Origin: Cardinalis cardinalis
Taxonomy: Eukaryota > Chordata > Aves > Passeriformes > Cardinalidae
Direction of reading: 5' to 3'
Assembly: GCA_014549065.1 (NCBI GenBank)
Contig: JACDOX010000164.1
Span: 754,499-818,498, forward strand
Length of the DNA stretch: 64,000 nucleotides
The notes below the pieces were generated by a model. It was not told where the DNA came from. It did not search any database and saw only the letters and a list, made by a program, of their open reading frames with translations. Positions 39,901 to 52,149 of this stretch are shown piece by piece. A program made the position numbers and the translations under genes. Every line of letters begins with the position of its first letter. The stretch's first letter is position 1.

Positions 39901-42284
39901 TTTTTCTCTGAATTGAAGACCTCTGGGACATGTCTTTTAAAGTTCTAATATTTGATTAAAGTGAAAGTCATACTTGTATTTCTTAATCTTCTATTTTGGC
40001 TGCATAATTTTGTCCCAGATCTTCACTATATGAGGTGAAACTCAGCCCTTACTGGTAGAAAGTCAGTACTTGCAAACCACTGAATCAGGGGGGTCCAAGC
40101 ATTTGCCCTGAGAAGCAGGATGTGACTGCAATGTCCCAGGAACTGCTGAGTTCTCCAGCTGTGATCTTGGTATGAGTAAGGCTTTGCCTGCCAGCCTACT
40201 ACCTACTTCCCTTCCACATGAAAGGTCTATGACTCAGTTCCTGACTACTTTAGTTTAAAATGTTNACTACCCACACATCTAAACTGCAGAAGCAAATTCC
40301 CATGTCTTTCAGCTCTCCCAAGTTCACAGCTGTGACAAGGTTTGTCAGCGAAGTGAGCTGGACCAACAAATAGATGAACAAAGACAAATGAGTTTTTAGG
40401 AATAGAAGTCCTTGCTTGAGTCTTGTTCATGAGCACAAGTGTCTCTTGCTAAACTGGCTTGCTCCTGGATCCTGGGATTTCTACCTGTATTTTAGAGCCA
40501 AGCACAGGACCTGATGTTGTCTTAAAGCACAGCAGAGGTTCTGNGTGCAGATTTATCCCCATCCTGGGGGAACTGTAGAGCTCTACCAGGCTGGCCTGGC
40601 CTGAGATGCCCTGAGCTCATGAGGAAGCAAAATATGGCTCTTGTGGTTTTCCTTGCTGTGGCTGGCAGCTGGAGAAACTGCCATTTGTGCATTGTGGCAT
40701 TTGCTGCAGAGACTTTTCCAAGTTCTGTNTGCGTTCTTGGAGGAAATGCAAAGCCACTCTGGGATCAAAGGCAGGCATGGACTTCACGCCTGGCGGGAGC
40801 AGGCTGTGCCAGGCTGAACTCCCTCAGTGCAGCCATGGTGGCAGCAGACCCTTCCCAATGCTCATCTGAGGGGGAGCAACAGGAGGCATTCCCAGGCATT
40901 GCAGCTGCAGTGCAAGAGCAGAGTGCTTCCCCTTGGGTAGCCAGGATAGGGAAAATCCACTTCTGTTTGCTGTGTCTTTTTTGAGGGCTGTTTTTACACC
41001 CTCCCAGATGCCTGAGTTTTCTGGCTCTCTCTACACATCTCTTTACCCTCTGGAGCCCTGCCTTCTCCCCCAGCATGAAATTAATCTGGTCATCTGTGCA
41101 CGCCAGATCCAGGAGAGACCATGAACTGAAAAGCCCGTTTATGAGCCCCTTAGAATGGGTAGGTTTTTATTCATGGAGAAGACCAAAGCCAAAAGGAGTG
41201 GGGTTTTAGCATTTTGGACAGCTATGAGAGACATGCCTTGAGGAAAAAAACAAATCCTATCCTTCACACCTGCCTGAAGACACAAGTAAACTATTTCTCA
41301 TGCACCATTTTAGGTTTGTGAAGTCTACTGTTAAGGTCAAATCTTCTAGGACAAAGAAAAGCCAGCTGTGGCCTCTACAGGACAAATGTGAGCAGCAAAA
41401 AGCAAAGTCTAGAGAACACCTTTACCTTAGNTGCCACACAGAATTTGCCAGTGAAGAAAACACCAAGTGACCACTCCAGGAAGACAGTTTGGGGAATGGG
41501 ATTTTTTTGGCATTCATCCTGCAAGGCCAGCCAAGGACAATGCCAGGCTTGCCTTCTATATTTTTAAATCCATGTTCATTCTTTTGTGGTTTAGGTGTGC
41601 AGCAGTTGCATTTTCTGTTGGAACAAGGGTTTGTTACAACTCTGGGCATGAAACCCCAGTGTCCCCCGAAAACTGTAATGTCTTCTAGGCTTGTTCTTTA
41701 CCTAAAGCCTTGACTAAGATCNTCTCCTGGCATGTTTCAGTTAGGGACTTACCAAAAACAAACAAGTAAACCAAGGTGTTGGTAGTGTTGCAGTTCACAA
41801 ATAACAACATTGGTCTTAAAGGAGAAATATACAGATATATTTATTTTTATAAGTAGAAAAATTAGGTATAAAGTTCCTGTAGAACTACTCTTTGCCAGAT
41901 CAAACATATCAATCATTAAATCATTTCCCATACTAGCAGAAATGCACACAGCATCTTTTGTTTGTAGGAAAATCGCTTTTTAAAGAACATGAATTTTGAC
42001 CTTGCACAGCTGAACAGCTGNTCATTTCTTTTTTCTCTAGTGCCTTGGCCACCACTGCTTCTCCAAGAATTCTTTTAGGGAAAGACAGGGGAAAGCTCAA
42101 TTTTAGATTAAAAATGTTTAGGTTTTTTTGAAAGCCTTCCCCAGAGACCTATCAAAAGCACCACCGAGTAACAATCCAGTGGGTAGTTCTCTTGCCTTGG
42201 GAAGGAGCTCTCTTTAAAGCCCAACTAATTCGTTAGAAGGGATTATAGGATTAAAGAGCTCCTAAGGGCTAGAGACCCACTTCT
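36986..42284. other. intergenic, no gene recognised
   Basis: Between the pol remnant and the RNH1 3' end. - strand open frames at 37083-37520 and 38009-38587 lie upstream of the pol remnant on the same strand and could be decayed retroviral gag/pol, but I recognise no motif in them. No exons or RNA genes were found. Confidence 0.5.
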
Positions 42285-42519
42285 ACAAGACAGTAATTGT
42301 TTATTTCAAGGATAGTGATGCTGCAGCTTTCATGAGTCTCAGAGTTAGTACATCCAGAGACACAGAGAAGGCCGATCAGCTCCCCAGACACCCACTCAGG
42401 GAATCCACAAATGGTTTTGGTACAAGAAAATTCCCTATTAAGTTAATTAGTTTTACGTATGAAAAGTTCAGATTAAGAAGAGGACATTGCTTTGACGTTG
42501 TTCTGCAGGCAGTCACCAC
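42285..42519 (-). other. RNH1: RNH1 3' untranslated region
   Basis: A short 3' UTR from the RNH1 stop to just past AATAAA (TTTATT at 42300-42305 on the + strand), about 215 bases after the stop. The extent is inferred from the signal. Confidence 0.6.
42300..42305 (-). terminator. RNH1: RNH1 polyadenylation signal
   Basis: A canonical AATAAA on the - strand, the first after the RNH1 stop codon. Confidence 0.6.
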
Positions 42520-42607
42520 TCATGAAATGATCTTCACTTCAGGCTTAGACTCTTCCAAGGCTCTCAGTTCATCATCCACTTCAGAACTCCACAAAATGTC
42601 ATACAAA
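42520..42607 (-). CDS. RNH1: RNH1 last coding exon (C-terminal contact loop)
   Basis: Completes the Ile428 codon, then encodes 28 residues starting LYDILWSSE and ending KIIS before TGA. In the mammalian inhibitor this segment (Tyr430, Asp431, Tyr433 and the C-terminal Ser, pig numbering) contacts the ribonuclease. Here Tyr430, Asp431 and Ser456 are kept and Leu replaces Tyr433. Confidence 0.92.
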
Positions 42608-45600
42608 CTACACCAAAACAAAAACACAAGTGAGATTTAGTGAGCATCCTNCTGTTAAGGGAAGAGTCAGATGCACAACTGGCCAGTATGGGAAGGTCAT
42701 ATGCCAGGAAGGGCCCATCTAGCTTTGAGAGCAGCTAGAAATTAGCTTTACAGCCCAGGACCCCCTTAGTCCCTGACCAGCAGCAGCCTCCCACCCCTGC
42801 CAGCGCTACCACCATCGCTCACATTAACTGCTGCACGTTGCAGCTGGGCTTCTTCAAGGCTTCACAGATCTTCCTGATGCCTTCGTCTTCCAGAGGGTTG
42901 TAGCTCAGGTCCAGCTCAGTGAGGCACTGCTTGGTGACCATGACGGTGGCGAGGGTGGTACAGCAGCCTGCTGTCAGNTCACAGTTCCCCAGCCTGCAGG
43001 GAGAGGAGGGAGAGGCCAGCACAATGAGCCCTGGCTCCAGGAAACCCTGGGCAGCAGGTGTGGACATCCCCAGCATGGACCAGAGATCCTGGCAAAGATG
43101 GCATCTCTGAGACACCAGCAGGGCTGGCTGTGGTCTTGCCACAGAGACAGCTGCCCTCCTGGTGACTGCTGAACACCTCAAAGGCCTCCCTAAAGCATAA
43201 CAGCATGTGGCTGTGGGCACCGGAGGAACCCACTGAAGTTATTCCCAAATTCACCATCATGTATCATCTCCTCTTATCACTATACTTGAGATTTGTACCT
43301 CTCTGAAGAGGGCAACTGAGGCCTTTCAGTTGATGACCAAGTAGCTTTAANTGGTCAAAAGATGCTTTCTGGGACAGACTTGCAAGTCTTACTGATGTCT
43401 CCCATGACCCGTCTGCTTCACTCACTCACTGTGAATTCAGGCATCAGAGCACAGCTCCAGCTTCTGTCCAACAGCATGGAGACAACAAGCACTGAGCATC
43501 ACACAGCCCAGAGCTGGGCCCAGCTGGGAAGGGAACAGGCTCATGGGGAAGGCAAATTCCACCCCAGGGCTGGAGGTGATGCTCCAGCTGGCTGCCTGCT
43601 CCTTCTAGCGAGGCTGGACCAGCACTTGTGCTAGCACCCATAAGGACCATGGAAGTAGAAGACAAAGGGTGAATTCAGACAGCAAGAGAGAAGACAACTT
43701 CTGAGAGTGCACCTTACCAGAGGGACTGGATGTTGCAGTTGGGGTGCATCAGCCCTTCACACAGGAGCTCCACACCTGCATCTCCCAGCTTGTTCTCACC
43801 TATGTGCAGTACTTTCAGGTGCTTGTTGGTGCTGAGAGCAGAGCTGACAGCCTTGCAGCAAGCAGTGGTGAGCCCACACTCCCTAACCCTGCAAGGCAAA
43901 AGCGAGATGAGATCTAGGTGGGTTACGTAGAGACTATCAGGCACCATTCACTTCTTTACATTTATTTAACAGCAGCCCAGACAGTGGGAACAGAGGAACC
44001 AGGGCTTTCCTGCAATCACTGTACTCCTCTCAATGCCTGTCTGCTCAGTCCTTTCTAGGCAGCACCTCTCCCACTCCTTATGTGGGATGTTTGTCTTGGA
44101 GCATGCACCTAGGAAAGGCACCTGCCCAAGAAGCACAGGACAAAGAAGGATGAAGTGTGCTGCTCTAACAGTCACTGTTGGCTCCACTGTGCACTCCTGA
44201 GGCACCCCATTGACTTCCAGGCCACCAGGGCAAGAACCCAGCTGGGGGCAGGAGCNGAATCTGCAATATAGGAAGATTCAAGTTCTAAGTGAAAGAACAA
44301 ATTTCCCCTCCTAGACCATCCCAGCCTAAAAGGTAAGACAGTTAACAGAACAGGATGATGAGAAATGTTTAATGCCACTAGAGCTTTCTTTTGTCTCATT
44401 AGTGAGAGAGTTTAGGTCCAGTGGAGAACCTAAGATATCTGACCTCAGCACTCATTTTCCTATTTCATCAGGCCTTTCAGACTTCAAAAGTCTCTTAACT
44501 GTCATTTGTTGCATGATAAATCAATTAATTAGAAGCTCTGCAAGTGATACTTGGTCTCCTTTTGGTTGTAACAGGATAACTGTGTTGGGGCACATCTTCA
44601 AAGTGTGTATGAGTTTAGACATACAAATCCTTTTAAAGTCTTTAAGTCTAGAAAAGCCCTTTTTAACTCTATAAATCCTTTCAGCAACAACCAGCAGGAG
44701 TTGCTTATGGAATCATCACAACTGAGGATCTATCTGGGTGGGCATTACTTCACCTTACATCTTTCTTCAGTGAGGCCTCCAAAGAAGGCAGTAGATATGT
44801 GAAACTTGACAGCAGCTCACCATAGCTCCTGAAGTTTAGATCTGGGATCCTTGAGTGCCTGACAGAGCATTTCCATCCCTGAGTCTCTCAGGTTGTTGTC
44901 TATCAGACTGATCTCTGTGAGGGTCTCCTTTGTACTGATGAGTCTGGAGAGATCTTTACAGCTGGCACTTGTGAGATCACAATCCCATAACCTGCAGGGA
45001 AGAACAAAATGTTATTTTCTCCCAAGAATGACTTAGATTAGAAAACAGAGTCATGTTTTAGTATTCTGATTTTTTGGTTATATTGTCTCATTTTCCTGTA
45101 TCCTTTCATACATCATACCACACAGCTTCCTCCTTTCCTTACTTTCCACTTGCTGCACCAAAAGCTCTGCTTGTAACACACAAAAAAAGAAACAGAAATA
45201 TGCTATTCTAGTGGACAGCTAACTCAATTGGAAGCCAAGACAATGCCATCATAAACTTCTATTTGCCCTCTCACCAGAATTTGATCCAAGCAATTTCAGT
45301 GTGGTCCTACTTGTTCATGGTGTTCTCTGCTCAGTTTCTGGGAATTACCTGATTTGCAGCTGAGACCTTTTTTTTGATCATAAAGGGTAAATGAGAAATT
45401 TCCACTTTGGAGCAAACCAGCAGCACAACCTAAACAGCTCAGAAGCTGCAGAAGGAATATAAGAAACCTCTGCCCACCCTTACCACAGCTTCTGGATTTT
45501 GCAGCTAGGATGCATCAGTCCCTGGCACAGCAGAGCCAGACCGGAGTCCCCGATCTTGTTGTCCCCCACAGAAAGATCCATCAGAGATGACTTGTTCCTG

Positions 45601-48600
45601 AGAACAGCACTAATCTCCATACAGCTGTCACTGGTTATGCCACAGTTCTCCAGGCTGCAGGAAAAAGCATAGTTGGAGTTGCTGCTCCAGACCCACCCAT
45701 GTTAGATACACCCCAATACCCCAGTTCAGACTGGGAAGGGTCCATGGGCTGGTTCCTTGCTGCAAACCAGTGCAGCTCAGCTAGGCACTGCTACATCCTG
45801 CAAGGTTCAGAGAAGATACAGATGTCCAAGATGGGACTCTGGGTGAGGCTCTGCTCACTGCTCCTGCATTTCATGAGGCTGCAGGGCACTTTGACCCAGC
45901 CATTCATATGCATTAATGCAAGGATCATTCTTGCCAAACTTCCCTTTTTATCAGTTATCCTTTTTAAGAGGAACTTTTGGCAGCATCACAGTGAGTCTCT
46001 GCTGAGCCAACCCCTGCTGAACCTCAGGGGCAAGATAAAATGAATTGTGCTTTTCCCAGAAAGTTCTTCACAGGCTTTACCACAGAAATGAGGCCAAACC
46101 CAGCACCTTTGTTTTGTAGCAAAAAAGGGCTCTGAATAAGTATACTCAACAGGCTGGTAATTCCAGTTTAAGAACTAGAGCCACTGAGGGTGATTGTTCC
46201 TCTGCTCTGAGACACAGGTGAGTAGTCTCCCTTAGTAAGTGGTGGTTTAACCTGGAGTGCCAAAAACCCCAAAACTGAAAGCCCCAGACCTTTGTGTGCA
46301 GTTTCCAGTTACATAAATCTGAGCCAGCCAAAAATCTGGCCTGTATTTCAAACATTCCTGACAACAAATTTTCCTGTCCTATGGATGGTGTGACTAGCAG
46401 CAGCACTAGTTGCCATTAGAGATGACCAGCTCTTCCTTACTGTAATANCTCCAGGTTGCAGCTTGCCTCCACCAGGCCCCGGCACAGCTGCTTTACTGCT
46501 GTATCTCCCAGTGTGTTGTTGCTCAGGCTGAGCTCCTTCAGGGTGGGCTTGCTTTGCAGAGCAGCATTGAGAGCTTCCACAATATCAGCTGTGAGTTCAC
46601 AGTACTCCAGCCTGCAAGAAGAAAAGAAGTCCAGGCAAAAATACAACCCTCCTTACACATCCTGCTATCAACAAGAAAACAAGAATCAGCTGAGCCTGGT
46701 GTGTGTTAGCCAGGGCAGAAAACATGCCAGTGTGAGTTGAGATCAAGCAATGCATAAAACCAGACATAACTGTAAGCTTTTAACAGCATCTTTCTGCTCA
46801 TTTCAGGAAGCATTAATTCTTAAACTAGATCCCAGAGGACCCTAGCAAGACCAATTTTTACACTAGGCCTCCCATTAAACCAGTGTACAGGCAGCTTGGA
46901 GCACAGGGCTGAGTTCTGCACTGCAACACCATCAAAAGCCTCAACTCTGGGCCTGCCCAGGGGGNGCTGGGGGCTGCAAATACACCCAGGTCCTGCTCAG
47001 TCATGAAACAAGGACCAAGGGCAGCAGAATCTGATGTTTTCCTGGGCATCTGAGAGGTCTTGCATTTACAGCCACCACTGCCAGGAGGGCTAAACAAAGC
47101 CTATGGGAACACCTGACTTCCAAACCCACAAGATCCACCTGCATGAATAAATAAGACAATTTCAAGTAAAACAAGAAAATTCACACCTGGCAACAAAACT
47201 CCTGCTTGTGTCAAGGGAAAAGCAAGCATGGCCTGTGTGATGACTGAAAAAGCTGGTGACTACTTACTGCAGCTTCTGCAGCTTACAGCTGGGGTTCATC
47301 ATCCCTTGGCACAGCACCTTCACTCCAGCAGTTCCCAGCCTGTTATCCCCTACATGCAGCTCTGTCAGGGATGGCTGGGCACTGAGGACAGAGCGCAGGG
47401 TCTCACAGCTGGCACTCGTCAGGTTGCAGTTTTGCAGCCTGCAGGACAGAGGNAACAGGGGAGAGGGAAATGCACTCCTAGAATTACAGAGGTTCTTCTC
47501 AGAGAGCTTTATCTGCTGAGGTGGAGTTCAGAAAGGACCCCACAGCTCTGATGGTGCATAACCCTCTAGGAAGTGGTTTGTCCAGGTTAGTACCATTATT
47601 TTACAGCTGTGCCATAATATTTTATCAACTACACCTGTGCCACAAACAACAGCTNGCATGTTTCCTTCAGTGTAATCACTCATACAGCATCTCCAGCAGA
47701 ATAAGGACTCACCCTATAGGTAGCCCCACAACCAGTTTCTAGAAGTGGTTTAAATATCAGGAGGCTGACCCCAGAGATAAAGATGCAAAGGCATCTTATG
47801 ATTTCTTTCCCCCTCCAGAAATGTGATTCAGAGTCAGTANAAGTTAAAATCTCATCCAACCATGGATATAATTTAGTTTAATGGTATAGTACAAGAAGGA
47901 TCTATGAAGTTGATCCTTCAGCACTCAGGCTTGGAGAAATAGCATAGGAACTGTGCTAGTATTGCTGTGGGGTGTTTATAGAAATTATTGGATAAGACTT
48001 TAGAGCAATAGAGAGGTGTTGTGCAGGGAGGTTTGACTTGCTCTTTTATTTCCTCTTATTTATTTTTCTTTATATTCCTCTTCCTTTTATTTCCTTTTTA
48101 TTTGGTTTCTCTTTTAATTAAGGCACCTTATCCAACTCCAAAAATGGACAATGTTTTTCTACAGAACTGAAAAACCCAGGCTGTTACTNGAGCACGTGGG
48201 GAAATCTGAAGTAAATTTTCAGAGAGTTTGCCCTAGGCTTAAGTCTTCCAGTACAGAGTACCACAGTTACTTCTTGAAGGTCCATCAGAGAGCTGCAGTT
48301 TCATCAGCTTCACAGTCAACTTTCTATTTGCCTGATTCCTCATTGCAGGTGGCACAGGGACTTCAATATCTGAACCAAAAATCATATTATTTTTACAAGG
48401 TATTGTTCTGAGGATCCCAGATTCCTCTCAGGAGTTGGAGGACTCCTGCCCCCTGCAGAAGATGCTGAACAGAGAAGGCAGAAGCCCTCTTTGAGGGCTT
48501 CTGAGGAGCAGAGGCAGCAGCCACTGGCTCTGACTAAAGCTCCTGCACCAGGGATGCTGAGGGAAGCCCACTAATGCTACAGTGTGGTGGGGTGCCTCCA

Positions 48601-51235
48601 TAAAATGCCTCCCAGAGCCAGGGAACTCTCCAGTTTGCTGCATTCTGAGGATCACTGAACGNTGACAGATCCTGGGCTGGCACCCCCACTCCCCAAGGCT
48701 CAACCTCAAAGGCATCTGATGTGAGCCCTTCTTTGAATTTGAGGGGAATTTTCCACAGGTGAGCACCTTGTACATACTCCTTTAGGTTTGTGTGCTTGTG
48801 AGTGGGAATATACTGTAGCAAAGGGACTGTGACTGTTATTGTCCTAGATTATTAAGTGCTTTAGATATGTAAGTTAGGCCTGTGAGTTACTGTTGCTTTA
48901 TAGTAAATTCTATATGAACCTTTCTTAAGTTGTTTAACCCAAGCTATTAATGAAGTGCTGTGAAGTTTAAGTGCAGTTAAAACTTTTAGGCCTAAAGCAT
49001 TGGTCCAGTCCAGAACTCAGTTTAGCAAGGATTCTGAACCTTGAAATTCAAAAGGACTGTCTTCTTTATTCACACTTTCCTGTCCTCACCCTTCCCCCTT
49101 CTCCCAGCCTCCATGTAGATAATTCTTCAATTGACATTGGTTATTGACTTTAGATTTTTGTTTGCTTTCTCTCTACGTGCTTTAACATCTAGTACTTTAA
49201 CCATCTTGTATGTAGTAGAGTGAACCTTGTCAACAAATTGTTGTGCTTTCTCTTTTATATTAAACCTGCCTTTGCCAGTGATTCTTTAAAAGACCTCAAA
49301 ACACTCATTTGTGACAGCATGATAGAACAAGACAATCAATGAAGCTTTACCATAACTTCTGTAGGCTACAGCTTGGGGTCAGCAACCCTTTACACAGGTA
49401 TTCAACACCTTCATCTCCCAGCTCATTGTTGTTCAGCTTCAGCTCTGTGAGGGATGGATTTGTATTGATGATGGAAGAGAGATCCTCGCAGTTACTGCTG
49501 GAGAGATTGCAGTCATCCAACCTGAAAGACAAGGACAGAAGGAGCACTTTAGTCCTCAGAGTTGCTCTGCTCTCCCAGGCTGGAGCACTGCTCATGAAAG
49601 CAGAGTGGGCAAAGTTCCTGTGGTTCCTGGGATGCCTCCATAAGTATGTGCAGGACCTGCTGGGTGTTGCATGGCCCAAACCAAGGTGTGTTCTNGGCTG
49701 CACCACAGGATGGGCTGGAGGGCAGCTTCCCAAGCCTTGCTCCTCCTGTGCGCTGCACACAGAAGAGGGCACAAATCATCCCCCTACAGCTGGAGGAAGT
49801 GCCTCCACTACAACAGTGACAGTGACAAANCACCTGCCAGCTTACAGTGTCAGACTGGTTCTGCACTGAGAACTGCAGCCAGCCCAGAGACACCCATCAG
49901 CAGGTTGGTGTCTTGCAGGTGAGTCATGCTGGTTTGCACCATCTCCCTCCAGCAGGAATCTCAGCACACGAACCCTGAGTTTGCAGTTTGGCAGCAGCTT
50001 CCTCCATGGGATACCAGCATTCTTCTAGATGTTACTGAATGGATGAGGATGAATTTAATTGAAAGGAGAGCCAAGGAAAGGATCAGGAGCACAGGACAGC
50101 CAGAGAGGTATAGAGGGAGGCAGAAAAGACACAGAGCAAAAAGAAGGTGTCATTAAGAACTGTACAGTCCCAGGCACAGCCACAGCCAGGAGTGCCAAAA
50201 GTTGCCTGGTCATTTCTCCTTAGACAACAGTATGAAACTGAGGCTCTAGGAGGGTTCTCCTTCCCTCCCCTGGCAAGAAGACATGGCTTCCAATGGGATC
50301 ATGTTCAACACTGATGAAACAACCCCTGCAGCAGTCACCCTCATCCATTGCCTCTGGAGCAGCCCAGCCTCTGCCCAGGAGAACCATCCCACTGCCTTCT
50401 GCCACCCAAGGCAAGCCTTGGGAAGTCACGGCCAGGCCCATGAAGCTTTGCCTGCAAAAGGCTCCTTTGCAAAACAAAAGGAAGTTGCCCTCACCAGGTT
50501 AAATGCCCTCCAAGGTACTTCTGGCATGAAGTGGCCCATTCTCTCCAGCCCCAGCAGGATGATGCCATCCCATGAAGTGTGAGTTCCCAAACAGCAGAGG
50601 GGAAAAGATTGCAGTAGCAACTCTTCTGGGCCCTGTCCTACACCTTACACCCCAGGAGATGGTTCCCTCCCATTGTTTGCTCAACAAACAAGGCTGGTAC
50701 ATCTGAAGGTCAAGTGAAGAATTAAAAGCTGATGGCATGTGGCTTGTACCTGACTACTGAAGCCAAAATCACTTGACAGCATCAAGCCTGCAACCCAAAG
50801 AGTGTGCAACTCAAAAAGCGCAGAGAGATGTCTTCCCCCTCTTGAGAGACAAAGGCAGAATAACCAAGATGGTGGTTTAAATCACATTACCCAGCTGAGC
50901 CCTATGGCACACCAAGAAACAAGGCAACATTACTTCATACCAAAGGACATTTATCTGTAGTTAAAAAAGCTTTGCAAGAGGACGATGATTTATCCACTCT
51001 TTAAATTAACTTTCTGGATAAAAATAGGTAGACTCATTCCTGTTGCTGTGCAATTTCTAAGCCCCAGGTCAAACAGTTCTGAAGATGAAAAGCACAGGAG
51101 AGAAATGCAACAGTTCTTACTCAAAAGAGAGGNATACACAACTAGTTACCTGATGGTTTTGCAGGATTTCATTGTGGTCAGAAGTTCAGCCCATCTAGAT
51201 GGGCTCATCTCTTCACACTGGATGTCAAGCTCCAT
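42520..51235 (-). CDS. RNH1: ribonuclease inhibitor, complete coding region (9 exons)
   Basis: Cytosolic leucine-rich-repeat protein that binds pancreatic-type ribonucleases very tightly and shields cellular RNA. Coding exons, 5' to 3': 51235-51150, 49521-49351, 47438-47268, 46611-46441, 45654-45484, 44991-44821, 43888-43718, 42993-42823, 42607-42520. They give 456 codons plus TGA, the length of pig RNH1. The first coding exon opens MELDIQCEEMSPSRW in a strong start context (AAA before ATG, G after). Each of seven 171-bp exons encodes 57 residues, one pair of LRRs. About 31 cysteines are present, near the human 32. In pig numbering the ligand-contact residues Trp257, Trp259, Trp314, Trp371, Tyr430, Asp431 and Ser456 are kept, but position 433 is Leu, not Tyr. 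Single Ns fall at 46447 and 42978. No frameshift or stop. Confidence 0.96.
47440..49350 (-). other. RNH1 intron 2
   Basis: A 1.9-kb intron between the 171-bp exons at 49351-49521 and 47268-47438. No skipped LRR exon was seen: a further 57-codon module with a CxLTxxxC pattern was looked for and not found. It contains an AT-rich, T-rich patch near 48030-48120. Confidence 0.7.
49522..51149 (-). other. RNH1 intron 1 (between first and second coding exons)
   Basis: A 1.6-kb intron. The open frames in it overlap no recognised domain, and I see no repeat family. Confidence 0.7.
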
Positions 51236-51255
51236 TTTGACAGTTGNGATAAGAC
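51150..51255 (-). CDS. RNH1: RNH1 first coding exon
   Basis: Acceptor TTTTAATTTTCAG at the 51256 border, 20 bases of 5' UTR (51255-51236), ATG at 51235-51233, and a GTAACT donor after 51150. It encodes 28 residues plus two bases of Arg29. The presence of an acceptor shows that at least one non-coding exon lies upstream, probably in the CpG island at 52.1-52.9 kb. Intron 1 down to exon 2 is about 1.6 kb. Confidence 0.92.
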
Positions 51256-51854
51256 CTGAAAATTAAAACAAAATAAAACCACCTTTTTTTTTTTAATTGA
51301 CTGAGAAGCAACNATNTTCTTCAANCCCCCCAGCTCTCAGCCATGAGTCATCCTGTGCAAAGGAAACAGATTATAATTTTCCAAAACCTGCAAACACCGG
51401 TACAAGGTCAGGAGAGTTGGAATGGTTTTGTCTGGGACTTGGGAAGGCCTTCTTCTGAGAGGAGACAAGCACAGGAATCCTGAAGAGATATGGCAAAAGC
51501 CTGTTATCTGGAGGCTGCTTGTGTGAGAATAAGACATTCTCTTTCCCCCTCCAAGGGAGCTTAACCAGAAGGAGATTTATAGGGGCACTGGTGCTACTCA
51601 CTACTGCACTGCTGAGCCACACAGACACCAGTTCCACCAGCGTGGCACACCTAACCCATTGTGGACCCTCAAGCTGTACTTAAAACTGGGGTATTTTTAA
51701 GATAATTTGGGTGAATGAGGACAATGAGCATGAGAACTGCCTGGGCTAAAATTAAAAATCCTGCAATCCTGCTGGACATGTGTCTGTATATTCAAGGTCT
51801 NAAAGATCACTCTGGTCAGGCAAATCCAAGTACAGAGAAGCTGGTAAGCAGATC

Positions 51855-51871
51855 TTTTTTTTTTTTTTTTT
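51855..51871. repeat. T17 homopolymer
   Basis: A run of 17 T on the + strand, upstream of the RNH1 first coding exon. No retropseudogene is attached. Confidence 0.9.
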
Positions 51872-52149
51872 GGTCTGCAGCCAAACTGCATTTCTGAAGT
51901 GATGTAAACACAGTGCTGTGCAGAACAGCTCCAGATAAACGTGCACAAAAGCATGCCAAGGCCAGTAGCTGAGCCCCAGGTTTAGTCTCCAAGGGATGGG
52001 GTTAAAGGCAGCGCTGTAGTGACAAAATGCAGCCTTGGTCTCCTGGTTTGCCCAGCATGACTCAGACTACGGGGCATGAAAAGAAATAATCCCTGAGCTA
52101 TCCCATCGGAATGTGAGCAGCAGGCAGCCACCGTCTTCCCTCACTGCAG

